A DNA stretch of 64,000 nucleotides, from NCBI GenBank assembly GCA_023374045.1, contig CM041782.1, positions 189,180,925 through 189,244,924 of the forward strand, written 5' to 3'. Below are positions 8,983-18,290 of this stretch, piece by piece. The position numbers were made by a program, and so were the translations under genes. The DNA comes from Limonium bicolor. Lineage: Eukaryota > Streptophyta > Magnoliopsida > Caryophyllales > Plumbaginaceae. The notes below the pieces were generated by a model, which saw only the letters and a program-made list of their open reading frames with translations, was not told the DNA's origin and did not search any database. Each line of letters begins with the position of its first letter. Position 1 is the first letter of the stretch.

Positions 8983-10444
8983 ATTTCATTTCGTGTCTTG
9001 TCTTTTAAATTCTGTTAGTTTAGATTTTGCATTGTTTTCAATAATGGGCTATTTTGGCATTCTTTGGACTTGCCCTTTTACGCCCAATTGGTGGCGTTTG
9101 TGTTGTGAATATTTTGGAAACAGGTAAGCCCCTCTGAAAAAGGGATGGAATTAGGAACACTTACAAAGGAACCTCTGGCGAAATTTTCCAAGAGGACCTT
9201 CATCTCCAACGATTGAAGGTAGCACCTCAACGACCCCTCCCACTAGCAATTGTGCGGGCACCCTATCTTCCATCCGCATCTTATCGGGGAATACTCATTT
9301 CACCCTTTAATATTTGCCCACAATGACTCCACTATTTTTATTTCCTGTTTTTGTTTTTGTTCTCCTTTGGTTTTGTTTTTGCTAACCCTTAACTCCAGTT
9401 GTAGTTTGGTTGCTTCTAGTGTTTTATGCGGGTGCAACTTCCAGTCCACACCGCAATCAAGCTACGCTACTTGAGGTTGAAGCTCAAGTGTGGGGGAGTT
9501 CTACAAACTGATAACAATAGCAATCTCAGGGGAGTACTAGTTCCTTTTAGTTTTCGTTCTCTCTTCTCTAATTTTGAATCTGCAAATCTGGGGATAGCTT
9601 CTGTGCTATACTGTTTGTTTGTGTCCCGTGTGATTTTCCTTTTGTCTGCTTCCCGCAAAGGTCTTCTGGAACCTTCCCCGGTTTTGATTGGTGAACAATG
9701 GGGACATTGTTCAATTTAAGTGTGGGGGAGTGACCTCTTCGGTGAATTGTGTGCTTAAATGCTTAATACTTCATGCTTTTCTTGCGATTGTCCAAAATAA
9801 AAAACATGGACCCTTGTGTTGTGAGTTGTTCTCATTAAGAACAAATACTGTTATGAATTGTGGGATAAATGCTTAAATTTTTCATTTTGATTGCTTTTGA
9901 GGAGCATTTTACATGCGGTGTGGCCAAGTGATATTGTATGGTTGGATTTTTATTGCTTTGGGGTTCCTTCTGTCTTCTTTCTTAGGGATTGCTAAGGGGT
10001 GCTTCTTTGTGAAAATCCATCAAGGGACTTGTGAGACGCCATTGTTAACCAACAATGAGAGTTGAGTGTTCTTAAATGCAAAGGCTTGATGCCAAAATTT
10101 TATCTTCTCATCTCTTATGCAAAAGTGAAACAAATGCATAAATCTATTTTTCCTTTTGTTTTCTTCTCAATGCCCATTCTTGAGAGAAGTTGGACATGGT
10201 AAAAGCTCTCTAAGTCACCTAATCTTTAGAACTTTGAAGCGCTTCGGATCATACCCCGAAACTCTAGATTTTGTTTTGCCCTAAGCACACACATGCCACC
10301 ACTAAGAGATGGTTCACACTCCTCAAAGGTTTTAATCACTTTTTGCTTCTTCTTTTATCCTACAATTCATGTTAGTGTTTGTTAGTCTTGAGCATTCCTT
10401 ACTTGCATGGGTGCTTGGTTTTGCTAGAGGACAAGCAAAAAGGT
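8983..10444 (+). other. Element B 3' non-coding region with PPT-like motifs and hairpins
   Basis: No coding signal is convincing here. AAGTGTGGGGGAG occurs at 9486-9498 and 9718-9730 and recurs as the true polypurine tract at 10445. Just before the second copy is a hairpin GAACAATG-GGGA-CATTGTTC (9693-9712). Just before the polypurine tract is TTTTGCT-AGAGGACA-AGCAAAA (10419-10440). Element G carries the same items in the same order, although the sequence between them has diverged. Confidence 0.6.
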
Positions 10445-10457
10445 AAGTGTGGGGGTG
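10445..10457 (+). other. Element B polypurine tract
   Basis: AAGTGTGGGGGTG directly abuts the TGATGAG start of the 3' LTR, the position where plus-strand DNA synthesis is primed. Confidence 0.8.
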
Positions 10458-11828
10458 TGATGAGTGTCCAAATGAGCATGTTTTAGGGGTGTATTTCATA
10501 TGTTTAATCAACATTTTTCATGCTCATTTCTCCACTCTAGCTTGTTTTCCTCTAGTTTTGTGTTTAATTGGTGTTTTACACATTTATTGTTTAAAAAGGA
10601 GGAGTAACATAGCTAGGAGTAAAGTAGACGAAGAGAGGAACGCGTGGGCGCAAACGGATCTAAAATCGGAGTTAAAACGAAGAAGATACAGCGTTTTGAA
10701 GTTATCCTGACTCCAACCGACCTTAGGACCGACCTTGCAAGGTCGGTCGAACTTAAAAACGCCCAAAATTGCTACTGACTCCGACCGACCCTAGGACCGA
10801 CCTTGCAAGGTCGGTCGGTCAAAATTAGCCCAGATGCGTTTTAAAACGGGGAATTTTGGGGAAAACTTCCCATTCTTCATTCAGTCGAGTTCCGCCCCAA
10901 AAACAGAGAGGAAGGGCGTTCTAAAGGAGAAAAGAAAGAGAAGAAAGAAGAAGAAGAGAAGAGAAGGAGAGAAAGAAAGAAGCTCACCTCCTTCCAAGCT
11001 CCATTAATTGCTACTTCTATCCCTTGCTCTTTTATTTTCTCTCCTATGGCTGTGTAGAATCATTTGTAGCTAGGGATTGGGGATTTTGGGACAAAATCCC
11101 TAAACTCCATTGTAGATTCTTGAACTCATTTATGGTTTTATTTTGGTTCTTGTGCTGAATACTGATAATTATGGGTATTTATGATTCTTAAACTTGTTGC
11201 TCATAATTTGAGGATTAGTTTAGGGTTTTACCCAAAAGATCAATTATGTGTTAAATTGGTTGGTTTGGCCTACCTATTAGTTTGGCATTATTGTGGGATT
11301 CTATCAAAATGTTATTCAGAGATAGAAACCTAAACTGTTAGAGACTAAAACGGTGTACTCTGATTTCGATGATTTTGAGATTAGACTACATTGCAACTTT
11401 AGTGGAACTTGAGCTTAGTGCTATCGATTGACCCGGGGCTTAGCTGAATGAGAAGTCTCGATTAAATTGGTTAGGATTAGTATGCCTAGATTAGGTTGCT
11501 AATGAATTAAGCGTTCCCGTTGTTTAGCTATGAGTTCGAGGTTCGACAATCGGTAGTAAGGGGAGGACATGTGCAAATATCCATCCCGGGCTACACCTAT
11601 CCTAGATAGTTAGTTTAGTGTTTATTGCTTTTCTTTATTTCTCCAATTACAACCCAAAACCCATAATTTACATTTATGCACTTTTGTATATATCCTCTTG
11701 CACATTTACTAAGCTTATAATTAAGTAGATAGTTACGAAGTCCCTGTGGATACGACCTTGTTGTACTACAATGATTGGGTTCACTGCCCATAGTTAGCAA
11801 GATAGTCTCACCACTATTTTGCACAACA
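10458..11828 (+). repeat. Element B 3' LTR
   Basis: This 1371-bp copy of 5974-7410 is 66 bp shorter, mostly because the palindrome array at 10713-10820 is rearranged. It ends GCACAACA and is followed by the GCTTC duplication, after which the protease gene of element A resumes. Confidence 0.93.
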
Positions 11829-12113
11829 GCTTCGTTGGAGGATTTCTTCATCATTTTCCTCATGTCAAATTCATTCTTCTCATCCTTATATCGCAAGGTG
11901 ATTTTACCATCATGGACATCGATGACGGCCTTGGCGGTACTCAAAAAGGGTCGACCTAGAATGAGGGGTACGTCAACATCGTCATCCATATCCAGAATGA
12001 CGAAGTCGGCTGGGAAGATGAAACGATCAACGCCGACAACTAGAGTTCGGACCATCCCCATCGGTTTGACTTCCGATCTATCGGCCAACTGGAGTTTGAA
12101 CGGTACAGGTTGC
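11829..12113 (-). pseudogene. pol: Element A: C-terminal half of the aspartic protease
   Basis: Minus-strand reading ADRSEVKPMGMVRTLVVGVD, then FPADFVILDMDDDVDVPLIL and GRPFLSTAKAVIDVHDG, matches the C-terminal half of the retropepsin of Athila elements, which matures Gag-Pol. The catalytic Asp motif would lie upstream on the minus strand, beyond 12113, and is missing because element D begins there. The reading continues into 5973 across the insertion of element B: the GCTTC duplication encodes the Glu-Ala at the junction. Confidence 0.82.
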
Positions 12114-13883
12114 TGTGAGCCTCGATTTTAAACCCTATCCTATGTTGATTAAGTTGATTAGGATCTAATCGGGTTTTAGGTCCACTTATAACCTAAGATT
12201 AATAACTATGTCATATAACAATAATTATTAAAACCCAAGCTAGCTCACTGGAACCTATTGTGAGTCGCCACCTAATTTTACCTATATCAGATTAGGAAAG
12301 GAGAGTTCGGGTTCGGGGCTTGATATTCGACTTAATTAGGGTTCAATTACTTTCATTACCCCTAGAAGTCGTTTTTCCTCTACTTAGTTTAATTACGGCT
12401 TGTTACGAGTCGTTTTAACCTAAGTGTGCGAGCTTATTTTTTGTGTTTTTTAGCATTTTTTGACAGAAAAATAAAGTAAAGTTGAAACTACCTAAACTAG
12501 GGTTTCGGAGGCAGAATTAGGTCAAATTTTGTTTCCGTCCGTAGCCACGGACCTAATGTCCGTAACCACGGACCCCAGTTAACCTACGTGGAAATAAAAG
12601 TCGAATTAAACAGAAAACAAAATTTTGAAAAGTCCGGGGCCACGGACAGGATGTCCGTAGGCCCGGACATAGTTTAGCACAACCTAATTTTTTTAAAATT
12701 TTAAAATCCCGCCGCCGTCCGTGGGTGTCCGTGGCCACGGACAACCCGTCCGTGGCCCCGGACCATAGGTCCATAGGTCGAGGTCCCGGACCACCCACGG
12801 ACAGGGGTTTTATGGTGGTTCCCGAAGGTGTTTTCGGCTCAAAATTTATGCACGTGTAGCCTGAAAGGTATACAAGACGTTAGTAATTGAAAGACTGCAA
12901 TTTGAAGCCGAATTATGCACGAAACTTGACGAACAAGTAACAAGGCATAAACAAAAACAATTAGCAATACAGAAGCGTAAAAAGGTTAGTTCGAACCCAA
13001 AATTTGACAGAGAGTTAATAAGGTCGTGGGGAGTTAGAAAAGTAGAATTGTAACCTTTTACCTTCGAATTCAAGAGGATTCTTCACGTCGGGATTCTTCG
13101 GAGGCTCCGATGGTGCCGGTTCCGGATTGAGTTTGACCCGAGCTTCTGGTTGTTGATTTTTGAAGGTGTTCTTCACGTTTTGGAGGTGGTTTGGTTGATG
13201 TTTGATGATTGTTGATGTGTTGGGAGTTGAAAAGTGTGTTTAGATGGTGATTTCGGGGGATTTTTGATGTGATTTTGGTGCTTGGATGTGTAAAAACGTG
13301 AAGAGAATGAGACGGCTGCCTCCTTTGAGAGTCTAGGGTTCTTGAGGTTCTGATTTGATCATGGGATAAGGTTCCTTATATAGGCTTCCTTAAAGATAGA
13401 AAAATCCGGTAAAAACCGAGATTTACCGACGTTTTAGCACAAGGGCTTCCAAAAAGAATTTGATTATGAAATTTTACACATGGGTAAAGAATGATATTTC
13501 TGATTTTTCTAAAGTGGAATCGAATTTTTTGGATATTGGAATATTTTTAAATTCAATTTCTCGTCAGATTCAATCAGAAATTGCTAGAAAATTATTGGAA
13601 ACTCGAAAAATCAAAATTCCAACGCCATTATGCCCAAAATGTCATCCTCTATCATGGGTTAAAATGTCAAAGCATTTTGAATTTACTTGACCCTTCCTTG
13701 GAGGAGAGAGAAAGCCTATAGGGGGCTTAGGAGCCTTGAAAAATTACGAAAATGCCCCTGGAGATGACCAGGCTGTCCCTAGTACTCTGAAATGTGCCGA
13801 TCGAACTAGGAACCCTCGCTACTTGAGCAAGCTAGCCTATTAGTGGAGACCCTTCCGGGGGGTTTGAAATTTTGGGTATAACA
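12114..13883 (-). repeat. Element D 3' LTR
   Basis: This 1770-bp repeat is nearly identical to 19517-21254. It holds an array of palindromes such as GTCCGTGGCCACGGAC (about 12534-12800), which is shorter in the other LTR. It also holds a TATA-like CCTATATAAGG on the minus strand (13373-13383). Confidence 0.92.
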
Positions 13884-13897
13884 GATTGCCCCCCGTC
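13884..13897 (-). other. Element D polypurine tract
   Basis: On the minus strand GACGGGGGGCAATC abuts the LTR. Related GGGGGCAAT motifs occur inside the element at 15493-15503 and 16648-16659. Confidence 0.72.
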
Positions 13898-14000
13898 AAC
13901 TAGACTTTGTAATGGAAATGAAAAGGGTAGTTGATGCTTGAGTGATGCCCAAAATTTTGGATCTTAAAAGACCCCACATGCAATTGAAATTTGACAAGTT

Positions 14001-14305
14001 GTGTCGAGCTGTTCTAAGGCGCTGACTACCTATGAGTGAAGTGGAAGGGTGTCGAGCGATTCTAAGGCGTCGACCACCTAAAGGTAAAAATGAAGTAATG
14101 TCGGACTATTCTAAGGCGCCGACTACCTATAAGGATGATATGATGTCAAGCTATTCTAAGGCGTTGACTACCTATAATGAATGAAATGATGTCAAGCTAT
14201 TCTAAGGCGTTGACTACCTATAATGAATGAAATGATGTCAAGCTATTCTAAGGCGTTGACTACCTAAAGTGAAATAAAGTATGCCGAACATTCTAAGGTG
14301 TCGGG
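14001..14305 (-). repeat. Seven-copy tandem repeat with a foldable unit, element D 3' UTR
   Basis: The unit is about 46 bp in the regular part (starts at 14145, 14191 and 14237) and contains ATTCTAAGGCG. As written on plus, flanking pentamers pair: GTCGA/TCGAC (14051, 14070), GTCGG/CCGAC (14100, 14119) and GTCAA/TTGAC (14145, 14191 and 14237). The first and last copies are weaker. Tandem repeats in this position are known for Tat/Ogre elements. Confidence 0.9.
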
Positions 14306-14394
14306 AACCTGTAATGCAAATGTAGATGTCATGCAAAAGAAGATGATATGATATGTTGATGATGCTCGGATGCTTCTGGGGACCGAAACCCGTT

Positions 14395-14560
14395 CCAATG
14401 CTCCTGGTTGGTATACTATGGGGACTTATTGCCTCTGCCCACCAACTGGGGTGCTGGGATCACTTCTAGATTACCAAGGGGACTTATTGCCACTGCCCAC
14501 TAGTTGTTTCTCCCAAGAAGTTGACACGAAGATGGGGACTTATTGCCTCTGCCCCGCCAA
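14395..14560 (-). repeat. Three-copy GGGGACTTATTGCC repeat, element D
   Basis: GGGGACTTATTGCC followed by CTGCCC occurs at about 14421, 14479 and 14535, with a spacing close to 57 bp. It is separate from the arrays on either side. Confidence 0.8.
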
Positions 14561-14564
14561 CTTA

Positions 14565-14885
14565 GATCACGCTCTGTCTCGTACTTGTCTCGCACTGAAG
14601 ATGATACTAGGTCTCGTACTGGTCTCGCACTGGATGATGACGCTTGGTCTCGCACTGATGAAGATGCATGGTCTCGCACTGAAGAAAATGATGGGCCTCG
14701 TACTAATGAAGATGGTGGGTCTCGCACTGATAAATAAGATGGGTCTCGCACTGAAGTCTCGTACTAAATGGATGAAGAAAAAGCTGGATCTCGCACTGAT
14801 TCTAGGTCTCGCACTGAATGAAGATGCTAGGTCTCGTACTGAATGAGGAAACTGTAGGGCCTCGCGCAGATTTTGGGTCTCGAAC
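14565..14885 (-). repeat. Short-unit tandem repeat (GGTCTCGCACTGA), element D
   Basis: About a dozen copies of GGTCTCGCACTGA or GGTCTCGTACTGA are separated by variable GAAGATGAT-type spacers, giving a unit of roughly 18-30 bp. The apparent ORFs on both strands across it are products of the repeat and not genes. Confidence 0.88.
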
Positions 14886-14939
14886 TAAAGATAAGTTAGG
14901 AGGATAATGGTCTCTTGCAAATGATGAAAACTGATTACT

Positions 14940-15140
14940 GGAGTGCCAAACATGGCAATGATGATAAGATGTATGCAATCAAAATATATGAAAGATACTC
15001 GTTCAAAACAGGAAATTGTTGGAAAAGGTGCCAAACATGGCAATGTTGAGGTGTTATGTAAAATGCAACTAGAGTGTTTGTTGGAAGCTTGCCCAAAACA
15101 AGGAACTGTTGAAAATTGTGCCAAACATGGCAATGCTTGA
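14940..15140 (-). repeat. Three-copy 88-bp tandem repeat (GTGCCAAACATGGCAATG), element D
   Basis: GTGCCAAACATGGCAATG lies at about 14942, 15030 and 15119. The intervening parts also match: AAAACAGGAAATTGTTG at about 15006 against AAAACAAGGAACTGTTG at about 15096. Each core has a TGCCA/TGGCA inverted repeat. Confidence 0.85.
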
Positions 15141-17032
15141 GAAAGACTCTACTGAAAAAGGAAAGTGAAATGATCATTTCCTGACTAAAAATTTTATATC
15201 TGCAATTTGTTTCTTGAAAAATGAACATGTCATTGGTGGAAGTGTGTGGTGTTTGTTGTGGTGCTAAAGGCTTTTGCCGGTGTTCAGGATTTGTGATAGA
15301 CCTGGGATTGGGCTGTGATTTTGGATGGTGGTCAGGGTTATGACAGGCCTGATGTTTTTGTGGAGGTAAGGCCAATAACGGGCTTGAGAGTGTGTGTGTG
15401 GTGGTAAGGGCTTATGTGTGCCTGTGGTGGGATGGTGGTGCTCAAGCTTTGGGTTTCAATTGGTGTTGACATGGCAATTGTTGGAACCAACAATTGCCCC
15501 CGGTATTTTTTCCTTAGGACAATCTGAGCTAGAGTTCATGGCAATCGATCGGAACCCCCAGTATTTTCTTTGATTAAACGTGCGAACGAGTCTCGTCCTC
15601 ACAGGGTCAAGGCTTATGTTTTGATGTGGTGCTTCCTAACCTACACTCAGCGTGTTTGATGCTTGTACTTGTTTCCTGCTCACGGTCACAACCTCTAGAC
15701 CATTGAATTTGACATTTGGTAGATTTACGCATTCGATCTGTTACTTTCACGTGATTAGATACACAACTATCAAGTCGGAAGTCTTTAAAGCTTATAACGT
15801 GGCCATAGGGTGTGATGAAAGACGACGGGATCATGGAGGGACATTTGAGGTATGTGGAGCTTAAATGGGTGACCAAAGCTGCAACTTGCGTCTTCTCTCA
15901 GATTCATCTTCCTTGTCTTGAAGTCGTCTAACTGCTTCATGTTGACGTTGTTTTCGAGCTTCTGGACTTGGACTTTTGAAGTTGTCCTTTACACCATTTC
16001 TCTTTTCGTCATTTGGATTTCTTCGAGGCATTTCGGGTTTGCCTTTTTGTTTTATCCTTTCTTGACTTTGCCTTTGGGGTTCTTGTGTTTCCCAATTTTG
16101 GGCTTCGAGAGCTATTTTGATGTGAGCTCTTTTGATCCTGTGTCACTCTGGGACCATTTACGGATCGCTTTGTCATGCTGATAGCGGCATTGCTTCTTTG
16201 GACTGATGAGAATGTTATCTGAGAGTCGGGCTCCTCGCTTTCTTTGGTCACCGGGTCGGACATTCATCATTGGCTGGGTTATTTTGTGGAGCTCATAATA
16301 TCGAAAAGGGATATATGAAAGGCTCAGCGGGGGTGCCTAGGGTTTAATGACAGGGTTTGCAAGCTTTTGGCTATGTGGTGCTGTACCTAGGTGCTTCGTC
16401 ATCCCTGATAGTTGTGTATCTGTTCTTTGTTACTTTTCGCAGGTCTAAGAGTAAATTTACAAATTATCTCCTTCGGTCGGAGTTATGCCATTTACCTTTT
16501 CCTTTGTATGTGGTCTCACCGGAGTCGTGTAAAAATGACACGCTCGTTCACTCATGGTTTTTCCGCTCAAGACACTCTCGTGAATTTTACTTAGAGACTA
16601 GTTCACACGCTTAAACGAAAGATTAAAGATGACGATCCCGAACTCATATTGCCCCCAGTATTGACCTGGGGTTTATGACAACACTTAAACAGATGTGAAT
16701 TTGGAACCGCTTCGTGGGTTATTTTGGATGCTTTGGGATAGGTTGTGGTGCTTGGCAACGCATGTTCACCCTTTTAGAAACAAAAGACAAGTCGTTTTGT
16801 TTCATAGTCGGGGAATGATTACTCCGTGATCCTTTTCCTTAAAAACAACTTTGTTTTTTCTTTTTTCGATGAATGAAAATGGTTTGTACAGGAATTGTGA
16901 AAATGGAACTATGATTTTATTTATGAATCATGAAAGAAACGTAAAGATTACAATCGGAGGTGACTGAAAACTAACTAAGAAAATAAGCAACTAGGAAAAT
17001 GCAAGAAAACATAAATAAAATGATCTGCATAC
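15141..17032 (-). other. Element D 3' untranslated region without a gene
   Basis: No coding signal is seen. It contains two internal polypurine-like motifs (complement of ATTGCCCCCGG at 15493-15503 and ATTGCCCCCAG at 16648-16658). A 10-bp-stem inverted repeat, CAATTGTTGG-AA-CCAACAATTG (15475-15496), overlaps the first one. Around 15230-15440 is a degenerate GGTGGT-rich stretch. The gag gene ends at 17033, and pol, expected here, is absent. Confidence 0.6.
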
Positions 17033-18290
17033 TTAGAAAAATTGGACTCCTTGCTCGAGGAGGTCTTGAATCTTGTGCTTCAATGCTCGGCAATTGTCAG
17101 CATAATGGCCAGGCAACTGATGGTAGTGGCAGAATTGATTAAGATGCCTTCCCAAATGAGTGGTTCCTGGCCGAGGGGCCAAGGGCTGTAGCAAGTTTCT
17201 CTTCTGAAGCTCTTCAAACGCCTGACTTGGTGTTCGGCCAATGTTGGTGAATTCTCTTTGCGATGAGTCTCGGCGTGGTAAGGGTACCGTCCTAAAGTTT
17301 TGATGCGGAGCTCTAGGTCGTTGAACCATATTCACTTCTGAGAAACTGCTTTGAGCGCAAGCTACTGGCTGAGGATAAGCCTTTTCTGGTCCTGGCTTAG
17401 ATAATTTGGAGCCACTGCCGGAGTTTCTTAAACACTCGAGCTCCAACCCTTCCTTATGAATCCTTTCCTCTAGAATACCGACTTGTCCCATCAACATGTC
17501 CAAACTCGGAAAGTACATAAATTTCAGCTCATGGTTGTGTTGTTTTCGCATGTTCTCAATTATCATGCGGATTTGCTCTTGCTCGTCCATTTTGGTAGGC
17601 ATGGCTGCAGCCTTTCTTCTCCAACGCTTGATGAAGTCAGACATGGACTCACCGTCTTTCTGTCGAGTTCCTGCCAGATCGATTCTGGTGACCTCGAGGT
17701 TCTTAGCATACTCGAAATGATTTAGGAAAGCCTCGCAAACCTCCTCGTAGGTTTTGGTATTCATCTTCTGAGTGAGATACCAACGCTGAGGGGTCTCGTC
17801 TAGATAGCGTGCGAAAACTTTGGCTTTTTGCATGTCGTTGAGCCCTAAGATGGACATTTCCCGGTCAAACATAGCCAAATGAATCTGTGGATCCGAGGAA
17901 CCCTTGTACAAAGCGAGTGTAGGCAGCTTCAGCTTTGGGGGAAGATCAACTTCAGGATACGACGCCGTGGAGAAATAATCGAAGCCAGCTGGTTTGTTGG
18001 CTTTCTCTATGCGCTCAATCCTTTTAAAAACCTTTTAACCTCTGCGGCTAGTTGGTTGTCAGAACATCCTTCCCCACACGTGTTTGAGGATCTTGGGCCC
18101 TAACGGAGTCAATCTCGATGTAACTACGGTTAAGATTTTCATCCACAAGCTTTTCCAGAGTGTGCTGATTTGTCTCCTGGAGATTAGCCTTACTCCTTAA
18201 TTCCTCGACAATGGACTCCAAGACCTTGCACCTTTGCTGCACAGCGGCCAACTGGGCATCCGTGTTGAACGGATTTCCTTCTTCTGCCAT
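17033..18290 (-). pseudogene. gag: Element D gag (Tat/Ogre type), frameshifted
   Basis: Gag forms the particle that packages element RNA. The N-terminal block (18290-18048) starts MAEEGNPFNTDAQLAAVQQ and is a probable coiled coil of about 60 residues. The main block (17911-17033, 292 residues) is in another frame, so at least one frameshift lies near 17950-18050. It starts YKGSSDPQIHLAMFDREMS, the start of the capsid-like retrotransposon gag domain, with GESMSDFIKRWRRKA at about residues 87-101. It ends with a zinc knuckle CHYHQLPGHYADNC at residues 261-274 and then RALKHKIQDLLEQG. The CHYH form, with His replacing the second Cys, is common in this lineage. Protease does not follow; the ORF stops at FF. 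Confidence 0.82.

Larger units (their letters stand above)
5974..11828 (+). mobile_element. Element B: non-autonomous LTR retrotransposon (Athila-related, gag remnant only)
   Basis: Two long direct repeats (5974-7410 and 10458-11828) begin TGATGAGTGTCC and end GCACAACA. They are flanked by a perfect 5-bp target duplication, GCTTC (5969-5973 and 11829-11833). A primer-binding site follows the left LTR and a polypurine tract precedes the right one. The 3.0-kb interior has a zinc-knuckle ORF and an acidic ORF but no protease, RT or integrase, so mobilisation would need enzymes from an autonomous partner; an Athila element like A is a plausible one, by PBS type and shared motifs. It lies in the protease gene of A, in the opposite orientation. 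Confidence 0.93.
1..12113 (-). mobile_element. Element A: Athila-type Ty3/Gypsy retrotransposon, degraded and nested
   Basis: On the minus strand the order is protease fragment, reverse transcriptase, RNase H, integrase, then a separate env-like gene, which is the Ty3/Gypsy order with the extra ORF known from Athila. The RT carries FMDD and the protease PLILGRPFLSTA, both typical of this lineage. The element is broken by a MITE (4153-4563) and by element B (5974-11828). Its 5' part (LTR, gag, N-terminal half of the protease) is absent: it stops at the border of element D at 12113. Its 3' LTR lies beyond the left edge of the window. Many stops and frameshifts show that it is inactive. Confidence 0.88.

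Noticed and set aside
11775..12131. 118-residue plus-strand ORF
   Set aside because: It is the reverse of the protease fragment of A and crosses the B LTR end and the D LTR start.
13460..13690. Identical 76-residue ORF in both D LTRs (also 20829-21059)
   Set aside because: It lies inside the LTR on the strand opposite to the element; identity follows from LTR duplication and there is no known motif.
14370..14846. Plus- and minus-strand ORFs with Leu/Ala/Asp or Ser/Arg repeats
   Set aside because: They are translations of the GGTCTCGCACTGA tandem array of element D.
14001..15140. Possible CRISPR array
   Set aside because: Repeats are contiguous tandem units without unique spacers of constant length, in a plant retroelement 3' UTR.
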